The notes beneath the pieces were generated by a model. It ran no database searches, was not told the origin of the DNA, and saw only the letters and a list, made by a program, of their open reading frames with translations. Positions 1 through 5,777 of a DNA stretch of 6,684 bases are shown here, in pieces (position 1 is the first letter of the stretch; each line of letters starts with the position of its first letter). Source of the stretch: Pseudomonadota bacterium. GTDB lineage: Bacteria; Pseudomonadota; Alphaproteobacteria; Micropepsales; Micropepsaceae. The stretch covers positions 1 through 6,684 of the forward strand of contig JAKBAU010000202.1 in the NCBI GenBank assembly GCA_021808875.1, given 5' to 3'. Both the position numbers and the translations under genes were made by a program.

Positions 1-1455
1 GGCATCCTGAGTGGCGTCAAAGAGTGCGAGCGCTGCACGGATCATTTGGGCATAGTCGTCGGAGAAGCCTTCTTTGCTGCGGGAATTGGCACACCAGCTG
101 TGTGAGAGGTGGTCGCCATCGCCAAGTGTGCTGCGGATGAATTCAAAGGTGCTTTGGGCGATTGCCAGCCATTCGGGCTTTTTCAGCGTGACGCCAGCGC
201 GGGCAAGTGCGGCGATCGCCAGGCCGTTCCAGTCGGTCAGAATCTGCTCATCGCGCTGAGGCGCGGGGCGCTTGTAGCGTGCTTCCAGGAGTAGGCTGCG
301 CTGGCGGGCAAACAGGGTTTCATCTGCGCCTGCGAGAGGGTAGCCGGCAATAGGGCCCAGCCGGTGCAGAACGTTCTTGCCGTTCAGGCTGCCTTCGCGC
401 GTGACGTTGTAGACTTCCTTGAAGCGCTGCGAAAATGTGCCTTTTAGTGTGGCGTCGATTTCTGCTTCGCTCCAGACATAAAACTTTCCTTCTTCACCGT
501 CACTGTCAGAGTCGATGCACGCGGCAAAGCCATCGCCAAGGCGCATGTCGCGCAGCAAAAATTGCACAGTTTCGTGGATGCGATCGATGAAGAGCGGCCA
601 CTGGTTGAACTGGGCAACGCGAATGAGCTGCTCTATGAGAAGGGCTTGATCATACAGCGTCTTCTCGAAATTGGGTACGGTCCAGCGCTCGTCCGTGGCG
701 TAGCGCGCAAACCCGCCGCCCACGTGATCCCAGACAGCGCCCATGCACAGGTTATGAAGGGACGTAAGCACGATCTGGCTGAATTGGTCGAGACCTGTAC
801 GCAGGAACGCGTTCCACATCACGTCGAGCAGATGTGGTGAAGGAAATTTCTGTGGTCCGGTTATGCCACCGTAGAAGATGTCGAAAGCCTGGCCGATGCG
901 GACGGAGGCGGCATCGAGCACGCTGTTGTTGATTGGGCCACGACGGTCACTGGCCCACAGCTCGGTAAGGCCGTCGCGTACGCGCGTCGCGTTGGCGAGT
1001 ACATCCTGCTGTTGCTCGCGCCAGGAGCGGGCGAGGTCGGTGAGGACGCGGGTGAAGGAGGGTGAGCCAAAACGCTCTTCTTTCGGCAGATAGCTGGTGG
1101 CGAAAAAGGGTTCGGCTTGGGGGGTGAGAAACACGTTCAATGGCCAGCCGCCGCCATGGCCGAGCATATTGGCTGAAGCCTGGTAAAGCTGGTCGAGGTC
1201 GGGACGCTGCTCACGGTCGACCAGGATCGGGATGAAATCCGCATTGATGAGCGCGGCCGTTGCTGAGTCGGAGAAACTCTCCGCGTTCATGACGTGGCAC
1301 CAGTGACAGGCGGTATAGCCAATGGACAGAAGAATTGGCTTGCCTTGCGTGCGTGCCTCTTCAAGGGCAGTTTCATCCCAGACGCGCCAGTCAACGGGAT
1401 TGTCCTTATGGGCAAGGAGGTAGGGGCTGGTCGCGTGGGCGAGCTGATTGCTCAT
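1..1455 (-). CDS. Thioredoxin-domain protein of the DUF255 / YyaL / SPATA20 family (C-terminal part outside window)
   Basis: The reading frame is open from an ATG at 1455 to the left edge (485 codons, no stop), so the 3' end is missing; full-length relatives are usually about 670-700 residues. The N-terminal thioredoxin-like domain carries the redox motif C50-H-W-C53 followed by HVM, and GGGWPLNVFLTP at about residues 101-112. The rest is an alpha/alpha-barrel-like part with KFPSPHLL (203-210), DHVGGGFARY (243-252), VPNFEKTLYD (260-269), GKFYVWS and, near the left edge, LTDWNGLAIAALARAG. These are the family's signature blocks. There is no signal peptide, so it is probably cytoplasmic. The start is supported by AGGA seven bases upstream (complement of 1463-1466). 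Its biochemical role is not firmly established; a thiol-redox function is inferred from CxxC. It is transcribed divergently from the mnmE cluster, so a shared job is not implied. Oddity: family members usually read VPHFEKMLYD, whereas this one has Asn262 and Thr266. Confidence 0.93.
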   Translation of the reverse strand, partial: MSNQLAHATSPYLLAHKDNPVDWRVWDETALEEARTQGKPILLSIGYTACHWCHVMNAESFSDSATAALINADFIPILVDREQRPDLDQLYQASANMLGHGGGWPLNVFLTPQAEPFFATSYLPKEERFGSPSFTRVLTDLARSWREQQQDVLANATRVRDGLTELWASDRRGPINNSVLDAASVRIGQAFDIFYGGITGPQKFPSPHLLDVMWNAFLRTGLDQFSQIVLTSLHNLCMGAVWDHVGGGFARYATDERWTVPNFEKTLYDQALLIEQLIRVAQFNQWPLFIDRIHETVQFLLRDMRLGDGFAACIDSDSDGEEGKFYVWSEAEIDATLKGTFSQRFKEVYNVTREGSLNGKNVLHRLGPIAGYPLAGADETLFARQRSLLLEARYKRPAPQRDEQILTDWNGLAIAALARAGVTLKKPEWLAIAQSTFEFIRSTLGDGDHLSHSWCANSRSKEGFSDDYAQMIRAALALFDATQDA

Positions 1456-1544
1456 GAATGAATCCTGGGCTTTCGGTGAGAGAACTGTGCTTTCCTAGCG
1501 TGGTAATGTCCGACTGGACAAGCGGTTGGTGAGGAAGGTGTGCG
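1456..1544. promoter_or_regulatory. Divergent intergenic region between the DUF255 gene and the DUF6489-mnmE cluster
   Basis: This 89-bp spacer separates two divergent genes and so should hold promoters for both; this is inference from layout. I find no convincing pair of -35/-10 boxes on either strand. A short inverted repeat is visible at 1507-1520 (TGTCC, four bases, GGACA), which could be an operator or chance. The right end carries the ribosome binding site of the DUF6489 gene, and the left end carries AGGA for the minus-strand gene. Confidence 0.5.
1531..1538 (+). promoter_or_regulatory. Ribosome binding site deciding the GTG start of the DUF6489 gene
   Basis: GAGGAAGG lies six bases before the GTG at 1545. 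It is the best Shine-Dalgarno match in this spacer and supports a GTG start where no ATG is available upstream. Confidence 0.7.
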
Positions 1545-1814
1545 GTGAAGCTTAACATCGAGATTGACATGACCCCTGAAGAGGCACGGCGGGTGATGGG
1601 TTTGCCGGATCTGGGACCGTTGCAGGCGGTGGTGCTGGCCGAAATGGAAAAGCGCATGCACAAGGCGCTGGATGCGGCAGACCCGGAAGCGATGGTGAAG
1701 GCGTGGATGGCGCCCGGGCTTCAGGGTTGGGATGCCTTCAATCGATTGTTCCAGGAGGCGGCGCGGCGCAACGCCGGGAAGGACCGGGGTAGCGACAAAG
1801 GGACTTCCCGCTAG
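1545..1814 (+). CDS. Small DUF6489-type protein of unknown function
   Basis: An 89-residue protein starting MKLNIEIDMTPEEARRVMGL, which I recognise as the pattern of the DUF6489 family of small alphaproteobacterial proteins. The visible layout is a short beta-strand-like start (KLNIEID), the TPEEAR-xxxGLPDLGPLQ block, a charged amphipathic helix (EMEKRMHKALDAADPEAM), a W-rich segment (KAWMAPGLQGWDAFNRLF) and a hydrophilic basic tail (residues 72-89). There is no signal peptide or membrane segment, so it is probably cytoplasmic. It starts at GTG with a strong ribosome binding site and ends four bases before the mnmE ATG, so the two are probably cotranscribed and translationally coupled. Function is unknown; the link to tRNA modification is only positional. 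The family assignment is from memory of the N-terminal pattern. Confidence 0.83.
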   Translation: MKLNIEIDMTPEEARRVMGLPDLGPLQAVVLAEMEKRMHKALDAADPEAMVKAWMAPGLQGWDAFNRLFQEAARRNAGKDRGSDKGTSR

Positions 1815-1818
1815 CAGC

Positions 1819-3138
1819 ATGACGGCAACGATATTTGCCCTTTCGAGCGCGCCGGGGCGCGCCGGTGTCGCAGTGATAAGGGTCTCTGGCGACAGGGCCC
1901 GGGACGCAGTCGAAGCGTTGACGGGACGGGCACCTCCGGCGCCGCGACAGGCGGTCTTGGCGGGTCTGCGTGATGGTGCGGGGACGTTGATTGACCATGG
2001 GCTCTGCCTCTGGTTTGGCGCGCCCGCGAGCTTTACCGGGGAGGATGTCTGCGAGTTTCAGATTCATGGCGGGCGGGCCGTGATCGCGGCGTTGCTGGGC
2101 GCGCTCGGCCAGATTGAGGGACTGCGGCCGGCCCGGCCCGGTGAGTTTACCCGGCGCGCTGTGGAACACGGAAAATTTGATCTTACTGCTGCGGAAGCGC
2201 TTGGGGATCTCGTCGCGGCTGAGACCGAGCAGCAAAGGCTGTTGGCGCTGCGCCAGCAGGAGGGCGCGCTTGGTGAACTTTATGAGCGGTGGCGCAGGCA
2301 GTTGATCCGGGCGCTGGCTTGGGCCGAGGCGGTGATAGATTTTGGCGAGGAGGAGGTCCCGGAGAGTGTCTGGACAAAAGTAACTAGCGACGCGCGTGTT
2401 CTTGCAAACGAGATGCAACAGCATCTGAATGACGGCCAGCGTGGCGAGCTCATAAGAGATGGCCTGACGATTGCTGTTGTAGGTCCGCCAAATGCTGGAA
2501 AAAGTAGTCTTGTCAATATCTTGGCAAGACGCGATGTGGCGATTGTGGCGCCAACCGCGGGCACGACCCGCGATTTGATCGAGGTGCGTCTCGATCTTTC
2601 GGGCTATGCGGTAACGCTGGTGGACACGGCCGGTCTGCGCGAAGCCGGTGAAGAAATAGAGGCGGAGGGTATTCGTCGTTCTCTGGCTCGCGCGAGAAGC
2701 GCCGATCTGCGATTGCTGTTGCTCGACGCCAGCGCGCCACAGACCTCGGATTTGGTGCCCCTCGAGGTGCGCAGTACTGCCGATATCGTGGTGTGGAACA
2801 AGGTCGACCGGGCTCGGGTTCCAGATGCTGGAGGGCTGGCAATCTCCGCGCGAACGGGAGAGGGCGTTCCAGACATTATCGAAGCGTTGGCAGAACGGGT
2901 TCGGGAGCGGCTGGAGTCCCCGAGTGAAGCCCCGGTATTGACCCGCGCCCGACACCGCAAAGCGGTAGAGGAGGCGGTGACGGCCCTTAAGCGGGCGTTG
3001 CTGGTGCCCGAGGGCGCGCCGGAACTGATGGCGGAGGATCTGAGGCTGGCTGGTCGGGCTCTGGGGCAGATCACCGGTGCAGTCGATGTCGAGGAGCTCC
3101 TTGACGTGATTTTCAAGGATTTTTGTATCGGTAAGTGA
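1819..3138 (+). CDS. mnmE: tRNA uridine-5-carboxymethylaminomethyl(34) synthesis GTPase MnmE
   Basis: MnmE (TrmE) is a K+-stimulated GTPase that works with MnmG to put a carboxymethylaminomethyl group on wobble U34 of certain tRNAs in the cytoplasm. The 439-residue protein shows the whole family plan: an N-terminal formyl-tetrahydrofolate-binding domain (FTGEDVCEFQIHGG, PGEFTRRAVEHGKFDL from 107), a helical domain, and an inserted G domain with G1 GPPNAGKS (222-229), G2 TAGTTRD (246-252), G3 DTAG (269-272), G4 NKVD (327-330) and G5 SAR (343-345). Asn225 and Glu281 match the K+-binding Asn226 and catalytic Glu282 of the E. coli protein. The C-terminus is the canonical CIGK with Cys436. Slightly shorter than E. 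coli (454). I chose ATG 1819, four bases after the previous stop; the frame extends upstream to an ATG at 1732, but those 29 residues overlap the DUF6489 gene and are unlike MnmE. No close Shine-Dalgarno is seen (AAAGGGA at 1797-1803 is 15 bases away), which suggests coupling. Confidence 0.98.
   Translation: MTATIFALSSAPGRAGVAVIRVSGDRARDAVEALTGRAPPAPRQAVLAGLRDGAGTLIDHGLCLWFGAPASFTGEDVCEFQIHGGRAVIAALLGALGQIEGLRPARPGEFTRRAVEHGKFDLTAAEALGDLVAAETEQQRLLALRQQEGALGELYERWRRQLIRALAWAEAVIDFGEEEVPESVWTKVTSDARVLANEMQQHLNDGQRGELIRDGLTIAVVGPPNAGKSSLVNILARRDVAIVAPTAGTTRDLIEVRLDLSGYAVTLVDTAGLREAGEEIEAEGIRRSLARARSADLRLLLLDASAPQTSDLVPLEVRSTADIVVWNKVDRARVPDAGGLAISARTGEGVPDIIEALAERVRERLESPSEAPVLTRARHRKAVEEAVTALKRALLVPEGAPELMAEDLRLAGRALGQITGAVDVEELLDVIFKDFCIGK
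3101..3129 (+). promoter_or_regulatory. Possible sigma70-type promoter for mnmG-rsmG-parAB inside the 3' end of mnmE
   Basis: TTGACG (3101-3106) is followed after exactly 17 bases by TGTATC (3124-3129). The -35 box matches consensus at five of six positions, the -10 at three of six. Transcription would start near 3136, just before the parS pair. The bases also encode the conserved LDVIFKDFC end of MnmE, so the match may be accidental. Confidence 0.25.
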
Positions 3139-3141
3139 TCG

Positions 3142-3157
3142 TGTTTCACGTGAAACG
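3142..3157. promoter_or_regulatory. parS centromere site 1 (mnmE-mnmG spacer)
   Basis: TGTTTCACGTGAAACG matches the conserved bacterial chromosomal parS 16-mer (TGTTTCACGTGAAACA) at 15 of 16 positions, with the 14-bp palindromic core at 3143-3156 intact. This is the loading site for ParB, which then spreads on the flanking DNA. parA and parB lie about 2.6-3.4 kb downstream. Confidence 0.93.
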
Positions 3158-3170
3158 TTCGTCGAGAGAA

Positions 3171-3186
3171 TGTTTCACGTGAAACG
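3171..3186. promoter_or_regulatory. parS centromere site 2 (mnmE-mnmG spacer)
   Basis: A second TGTTTCACGTGAAACG, identical to site 1 over all 16 bases and again differing from consensus only in the last base. Core palindrome 3172-3185. The two sites are 29 bp apart start to start, with 13 bases between them, and lie 39 bases before the mnmG start. Confidence 0.93.
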
Positions 3187-3225
3187 TCTTGCCCCTTTTG
3201 GGACGGCCGCTTATGTCTGCCCGCC

Positions 3226-5127
3226 ATGGCAGGCTTTGATGTCATTGTGATTGGCGGTGGACACGCAGGCTGCGAGGCAGCGGCAGCGGCAGCGCGAGCC
3301 GGCGCCCGGACGTGCCTGGTCACCCACAAAATTGAGACCATCGGTGAAATGTCCTGTAACCCCGCCATTGGCGGCTTGGGCAAGGGACATCTCGTGCGTG
3401 AGATTGATGCTCTCGACGGTCTGATGGGGCGGGTGGCCGACAGTGCGGGGATCCAGTTCCGGCTGCTCAATCGGCGCAAGGGCCCTGCCGTTCGCGGACC
3501 GCGCGCGCAAGCCGATCGTCGTCTCTATCGGGCGGCGATGCAGTCTCGACTGCTTGAGATTCCGGGACTCGAACTGAAGGCGGCGTCCGTTGATGACCTC
3601 ATCATTGAGGATGGTCAGGTGGGCGGCGTGGTTACTCAAGTTGGAGAGGTGTTGTCGGCGGCGTCGGTGGTACTTACCACGGGCACTTTTTTGAACGGCC
3701 TCATTCATGTTGGCGAGAAGCGGTTGGCAGCGGGACGGGCAGCCGGTTCTCACGGTGCCATTTCACCCTCGGGCGTCGAGGCACCCGCCATCCGCTTGGC
3801 CCACAGGCTTTATGCTCTTGGCCTCGCCATGGGCAGGCTGAAGACGGGAACGCCACCGCGCCTTGACCGTAGAAGCATCGACTGGGCAGCGCTTGAGGTT
3901 CAGACCGGGGATGATCCTCCAGAGCCCTTTTCCTTTTTGACACCGCAGATCACTACCCCCCAGGTGGTGTGTCACCTGACCCGAACCACCGCGCAAACCC
4001 ATGCTTTGATACGCGCCAATCTCGATAGGGCTCCGATCTATTCGGGACAGATTGAAGGCACCGGTCCGCGCTATTGCCCGTCGATCGAAGACAAAGTCGT
4101 GCGTTTTGCCGGACGTGACAGTCATCAGATCTTTCTTGAGCCAGAAGGTCTCGACGACGACATCATCTATCCTAACGGGATTTCAACGTCGTTGCCTGAA
4201 GAGATCCAGCGCGAGATTCTGAAGACCATCCCGGGACTCGAACAGGCGCAGATGCTGCGTCCTGGCTATGCCATTGAATATGACTATGTAGATCCGAGGG
4301 AGCTTCTACCTTCGCTCGAGGTCAAGCGCGTGCACGGCCTGTTTCTGGCTGGCCAGATCAACGGAACTACGGGATATGAGGAGGCCGCCGCGCAAGGCCT
4401 GATGGCCGGGATCAATGCGGCGCGTCGCGCCGGCGGACAAGCGCCACTCATTCTGGACAGGGCGCAGGCCTACATCGCGGTTATGCTCGATGATCTCGTC
4501 ACCAAGGGTGTCAGCGAGCCTTACCGCATGTTCACCAGCCGTGCCGAGTATAGGCTTAGTCTGCGGGCCGATAACGCGGATCAGCGGCTGACGCCACTTG
4601 GCGCGAACGAGGGCGTGGTGGGCACAGTGCGCCGACAGCACTTTGCTGCCAAGGCTGCTCGTCTCGCCGAGGCGCGCCAGCGTCTGCAGGCGTTGAGCCT
4701 GACACCCAATGAAGCCAGACGGCATGGTCTCGCTCTAAGGCAGGACGGCGTGCGGCGCACCGCGCTGCAGCTGCTGGCCCTTCCAGAGATCTCCTTTACG
4801 CAACTGTGCGAGGTTTGGCCCGAGCTGCAGCAGGTCGAGCCCGACGCGGCGGAGCAGCTGCAAATCGATGCCGCCTATGCAGGCTATTTGGATCGGCAGG
4901 AAGCCGATATCGTTGCCTTCCGCCGCGAAGAGGGGCTCTCTTTGCCGGCGGATCTCGACTATCGCGCGGTCTTTGGGCTGTCGACAGAGGCGATGCAGAA
5001 GCTGGAAGCCATACGACCCATGACCCTGGGTCAGGCTGCGCGTATTGACGGGGTTACTCCTGCCGCCATCACGCTTGTTCTTGCCCATATCCGGAACCGT
5101 GCGATCGTGGTGGCGAGGGCAGGGTGA
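3226..5127 (+). CDS. mnmG: tRNA uridine-5-carboxymethylaminomethyl(34) synthesis enzyme MnmG
   Basis: MnmG (GidA) is the FAD- and NADH-using partner of MnmE in the wobble-uridine modification of tRNA. The 633-residue protein is a normal length for the family. It opens with the FAD-binding Rossmann motif [11 protein letters not shown] (GxGxxG at 10-15), then MSCNPAIGG with Cys44 (equivalent to E. coli Cys47). [15 protein letters not shown] (280-294) is the first family signature and holds Cys284, matching catalytic Cys277 of E. coli. [17 protein letters not shown] (from 375) is the second signature, followed by [14 protein letters not shown] (431-444). The C-terminal helical region, which docks MnmE, has [12 protein letters not shown] and [19 protein letters not shown] 3226 is the only sensible start, since FDVIVIGGG must sit at the N-terminus, but no Shine-Dalgarno precedes it. 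An eight-codon frame with its own GGACGG overlaps the start. The stop overlaps the rsmG start by four bases. No domain is missing or broken. Confidence 0.98.
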   Translation: MAGFDVIVIGGGHAGCEAAAAAARAGARTCLVTHKIETIGEMSCNPAIGGLGKGHLVREIDALDGLMGRVADSAGIQFRLLNRRKGPAVRGPRAQADRRLYRAAMQSRLLEIPGLELKAASVDDLIIEDGQVGGVVTQVGEVLSAASVVLTTGTFLNGLIHVGEKRLAAGRAAGSHGAISPSGVEAPAIRLAHRLYALGLAMGRLKTGTPPRLDRRSIDWAALEVQTGDDPPEPFSFLTPQITTPQVVCHLTRTTAQTHALIRANLDRAPIYSGQIEGTGPRYCPSIEDKVVRFAGRDSHQIFLEPEGLDDDIIYPNGISTSLPEEIQREILKTIPGLEQAQMLRPGYAIEYDYVDPRELLPSLEVKRVHGLFLAGQINGTTGYEEAAAQGLMAGINAARRAGGQAPLILDRAQAYIAVMLDDLVTKGVSEPYRMFTSRAEYRLSLRADNADQRLTPLGANEGVVGTVRRQHFAAKAARLAEARQRLQALSLTPNEARRHGLALRQDGVRRTALQLLALPEISFTQLCEVWPELQQVEPDAAEQLQIDAAYAGYLDRQEADIVAFRREEGLSLPADLDYRAVFGLSTEAMQKLEAIRPMTLGQAARIDGVTPAAITLVLAHIRNRAIVVARAG

Positions 5128-5777
5128 ACGCTTTCGGGCCGGAAGAGTTTGCTGCTGCTAGCCATGTTTCACGTGAAACATTAGAACGCCTCAAGCGCTT
5201 CGCGCAGCTCTTGGCCGAGTGGAACAGCCACCATAACCTTGTTTCCGAGGCGAGCCTTCTTGAGCTCTGGGACCGCCACATTTGGGACAGCGCCCAGCTT
5301 CTTCCGCTCATTCCTGACTCTGCCAGGAGTCTGGTCGATCTGGGCAGTGGTGCGGGCTTTCCTGCCCTGGTTCTCGCCTGCCTGCTGCGGGAGCGGGAGG
5401 GTTTTCGTACGGTCCTTTATGAAAGCGTGGCCAAGAAATGCCGCTTTCTTGAAGCCGCAGCCGCGGTAATGGACCTTAAGGTCGAGATCCGTCCGAGCCG
5501 GATCGAGCAGGCTATGCCAGAATCTTTCGATGTGGTGACGGCACGGGCCTGTGCACCCCTGGAAAAGCTCCTGTCCTATGCCGAGCCCTTTCAGGGGCCT
5601 GAAACCATCAACCTTTTTCTCAAGGGTCAATCGGCAGAAGCTGAATTGACCGTCGCGGCCGAATACTGGAGGATGCGCGTTGAGCGCCGTTCAAGCCAGA
5701 CTGCGCCGTCCGCCACGATTTTTATCATCCGGGAGATCCGCCATGCCGGTACCGAAAGGCGCCGCCGGGCCCGCTGA
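5124..5777 (+). CDS. rsmG: 16S rRNA (guanine(527)-N7)-methyltransferase RsmG
   Basis: RsmG (GidB) methylates N7 of G527 in 16S rRNA using S-adenosylmethionine; in other bacteria, loss gives low-level streptomycin resistance. The 217-residue protein has a helical N-terminus (residues about 20-60, with WNSHHNLVS and [14 protein letters not shown]), the SAM-binding loop [10 protein letters not shown] with Asp72 and Gly74-Pro80, [11 protein letters not shown] after the next strand, TARA (139-142) and LFLKG ending at Gly168. The tail is very basic (ERRRRAR). The start is GTG 5124 in a GTGA overlap with the mnmG stop, backed by GAGGG at 5115-5119, so translation is probably coupled. A perfect parS sits inside the gene and encodes HVSRETL at residues 14-20. 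The last 35 bases overlap the chosen parA start. Confidence 0.97.
   Translation: MNAFGPEEFAAASHVSRETLERLKRFAQLLAEWNSHHNLVSEASLLELWDRHIWDSAQLLPLIPDSARSLVDLGSGAGFPALVLACLLREREGFRTVLYESVAKKCRFLEAAAAVMDLKVEIRPSRIEQAMPESFDVVTARACAPLEKLLSYAEPFQGPETINLFLKGQSAEAELTVAAEYWRMRVERRSSQTAPSATIFIIREIRHAGTERRRRAR
5165..5180. promoter_or_regulatory. parS centromere site 3, perfect, inside rsmG
   Basis: TGTTTCACGTGAAACA is a 16 of 16 match to consensus parS. The palindrome extends one base each side to 18 bp (5164-5181). In the rsmG frame it is read as codons His14 to Leu20, with VSRET coming directly from the site. It lies about 560 bp before the parA start and about 2.0 kb after sites 1 and 2. As the only exact match here it may be the strongest ParB-binding site of the three; that ranking is inference. 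Confidence 0.97.
5731..5735 (+). promoter_or_regulatory. Ribosome binding site supporting the parA start at 5743
   Basis: GGGAG lies seven bases before ATG 5743, inside the end of rsmG. A stronger-looking GGAGG at 5668-5672, seven bases before TTG 5680, would give a 21-residue longer ParA. The next ATG at 5791 is preceded only by a weak GGAAAA. Confidence 0.55.

Larger units (their letters stand above)
3141..3187 (+). repeat. Tandem parS pair that forms a long inverted repeat / RNA hairpin
   Basis: Because each parS is its own palindrome, the two copies can also pair with each other. In RNA, 3141-3160 pairs with 3168-3187 over 20 consecutive positions, three of them G-U, closing a seven-base loop (3161-3167). 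The pairing goes beyond the parS cores: the three inner pairs 3158-3160 with 3168-3170 are all Watson-Crick. No U-tract follows, so it does not look like a standard intrinsic terminator. It could still shape mnmE-mnmG readthrough or mRNA processing; that role is inference. Confidence 0.55.

Noticed and set aside
562..840. Plus-strand 92-codon frame inside the DUF255 gene
   Set aside because: It is the antisense of conserved family blocks of the minus-strand protein and has no features of its own.
1732..1818. Upstream ATG extension of MnmE by 29 residues
   Set aside because: It overlaps the DUF6489 gene out of frame, is Arg-rich, and MnmE proteins begin at the TIFALSSAPGRAG block reached from ATG 1819.
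1738..2955. Long minus-strand open frame (405 codons) opposite the DUF6489 gene and mnmE
   Set aside because: Its sequence shows no recognisable domain and is rich in Arg, Pro and Gln as expected for a GC-rich antisense shadow; the plus strand has complete MnmE motifs.
3142..3186. Two identical repeats as a start of a CRISPR array or mobile-element ends
   Set aside because: Both copies are the parS 16-mer, only two are present with a 13-base gap, and there is no transposase or cas gene.
3191..3203. CCC-CTTTT-GGG element after the parS pair as a transcription terminator
   Set aside because: The stem is only three bases and no U-tract follows a stable stem; it is too weak to call.
2604..3479. 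Minus-strand open frame (291 codons) spanning mnmE, the parS spacer and mnmG
   Set aside because: Low-complexity Arg/Ser/Ala/Pro composition, crosses two real genes and both parS sites, and has no family motif.
5715..5730. TTATCATCC near the end of rsmG as a DnaA box
   Set aside because: It differs from TTATCCACA at key positions and stands alone. No DnaA box cluster is seen, so no replication origin is called in this window.
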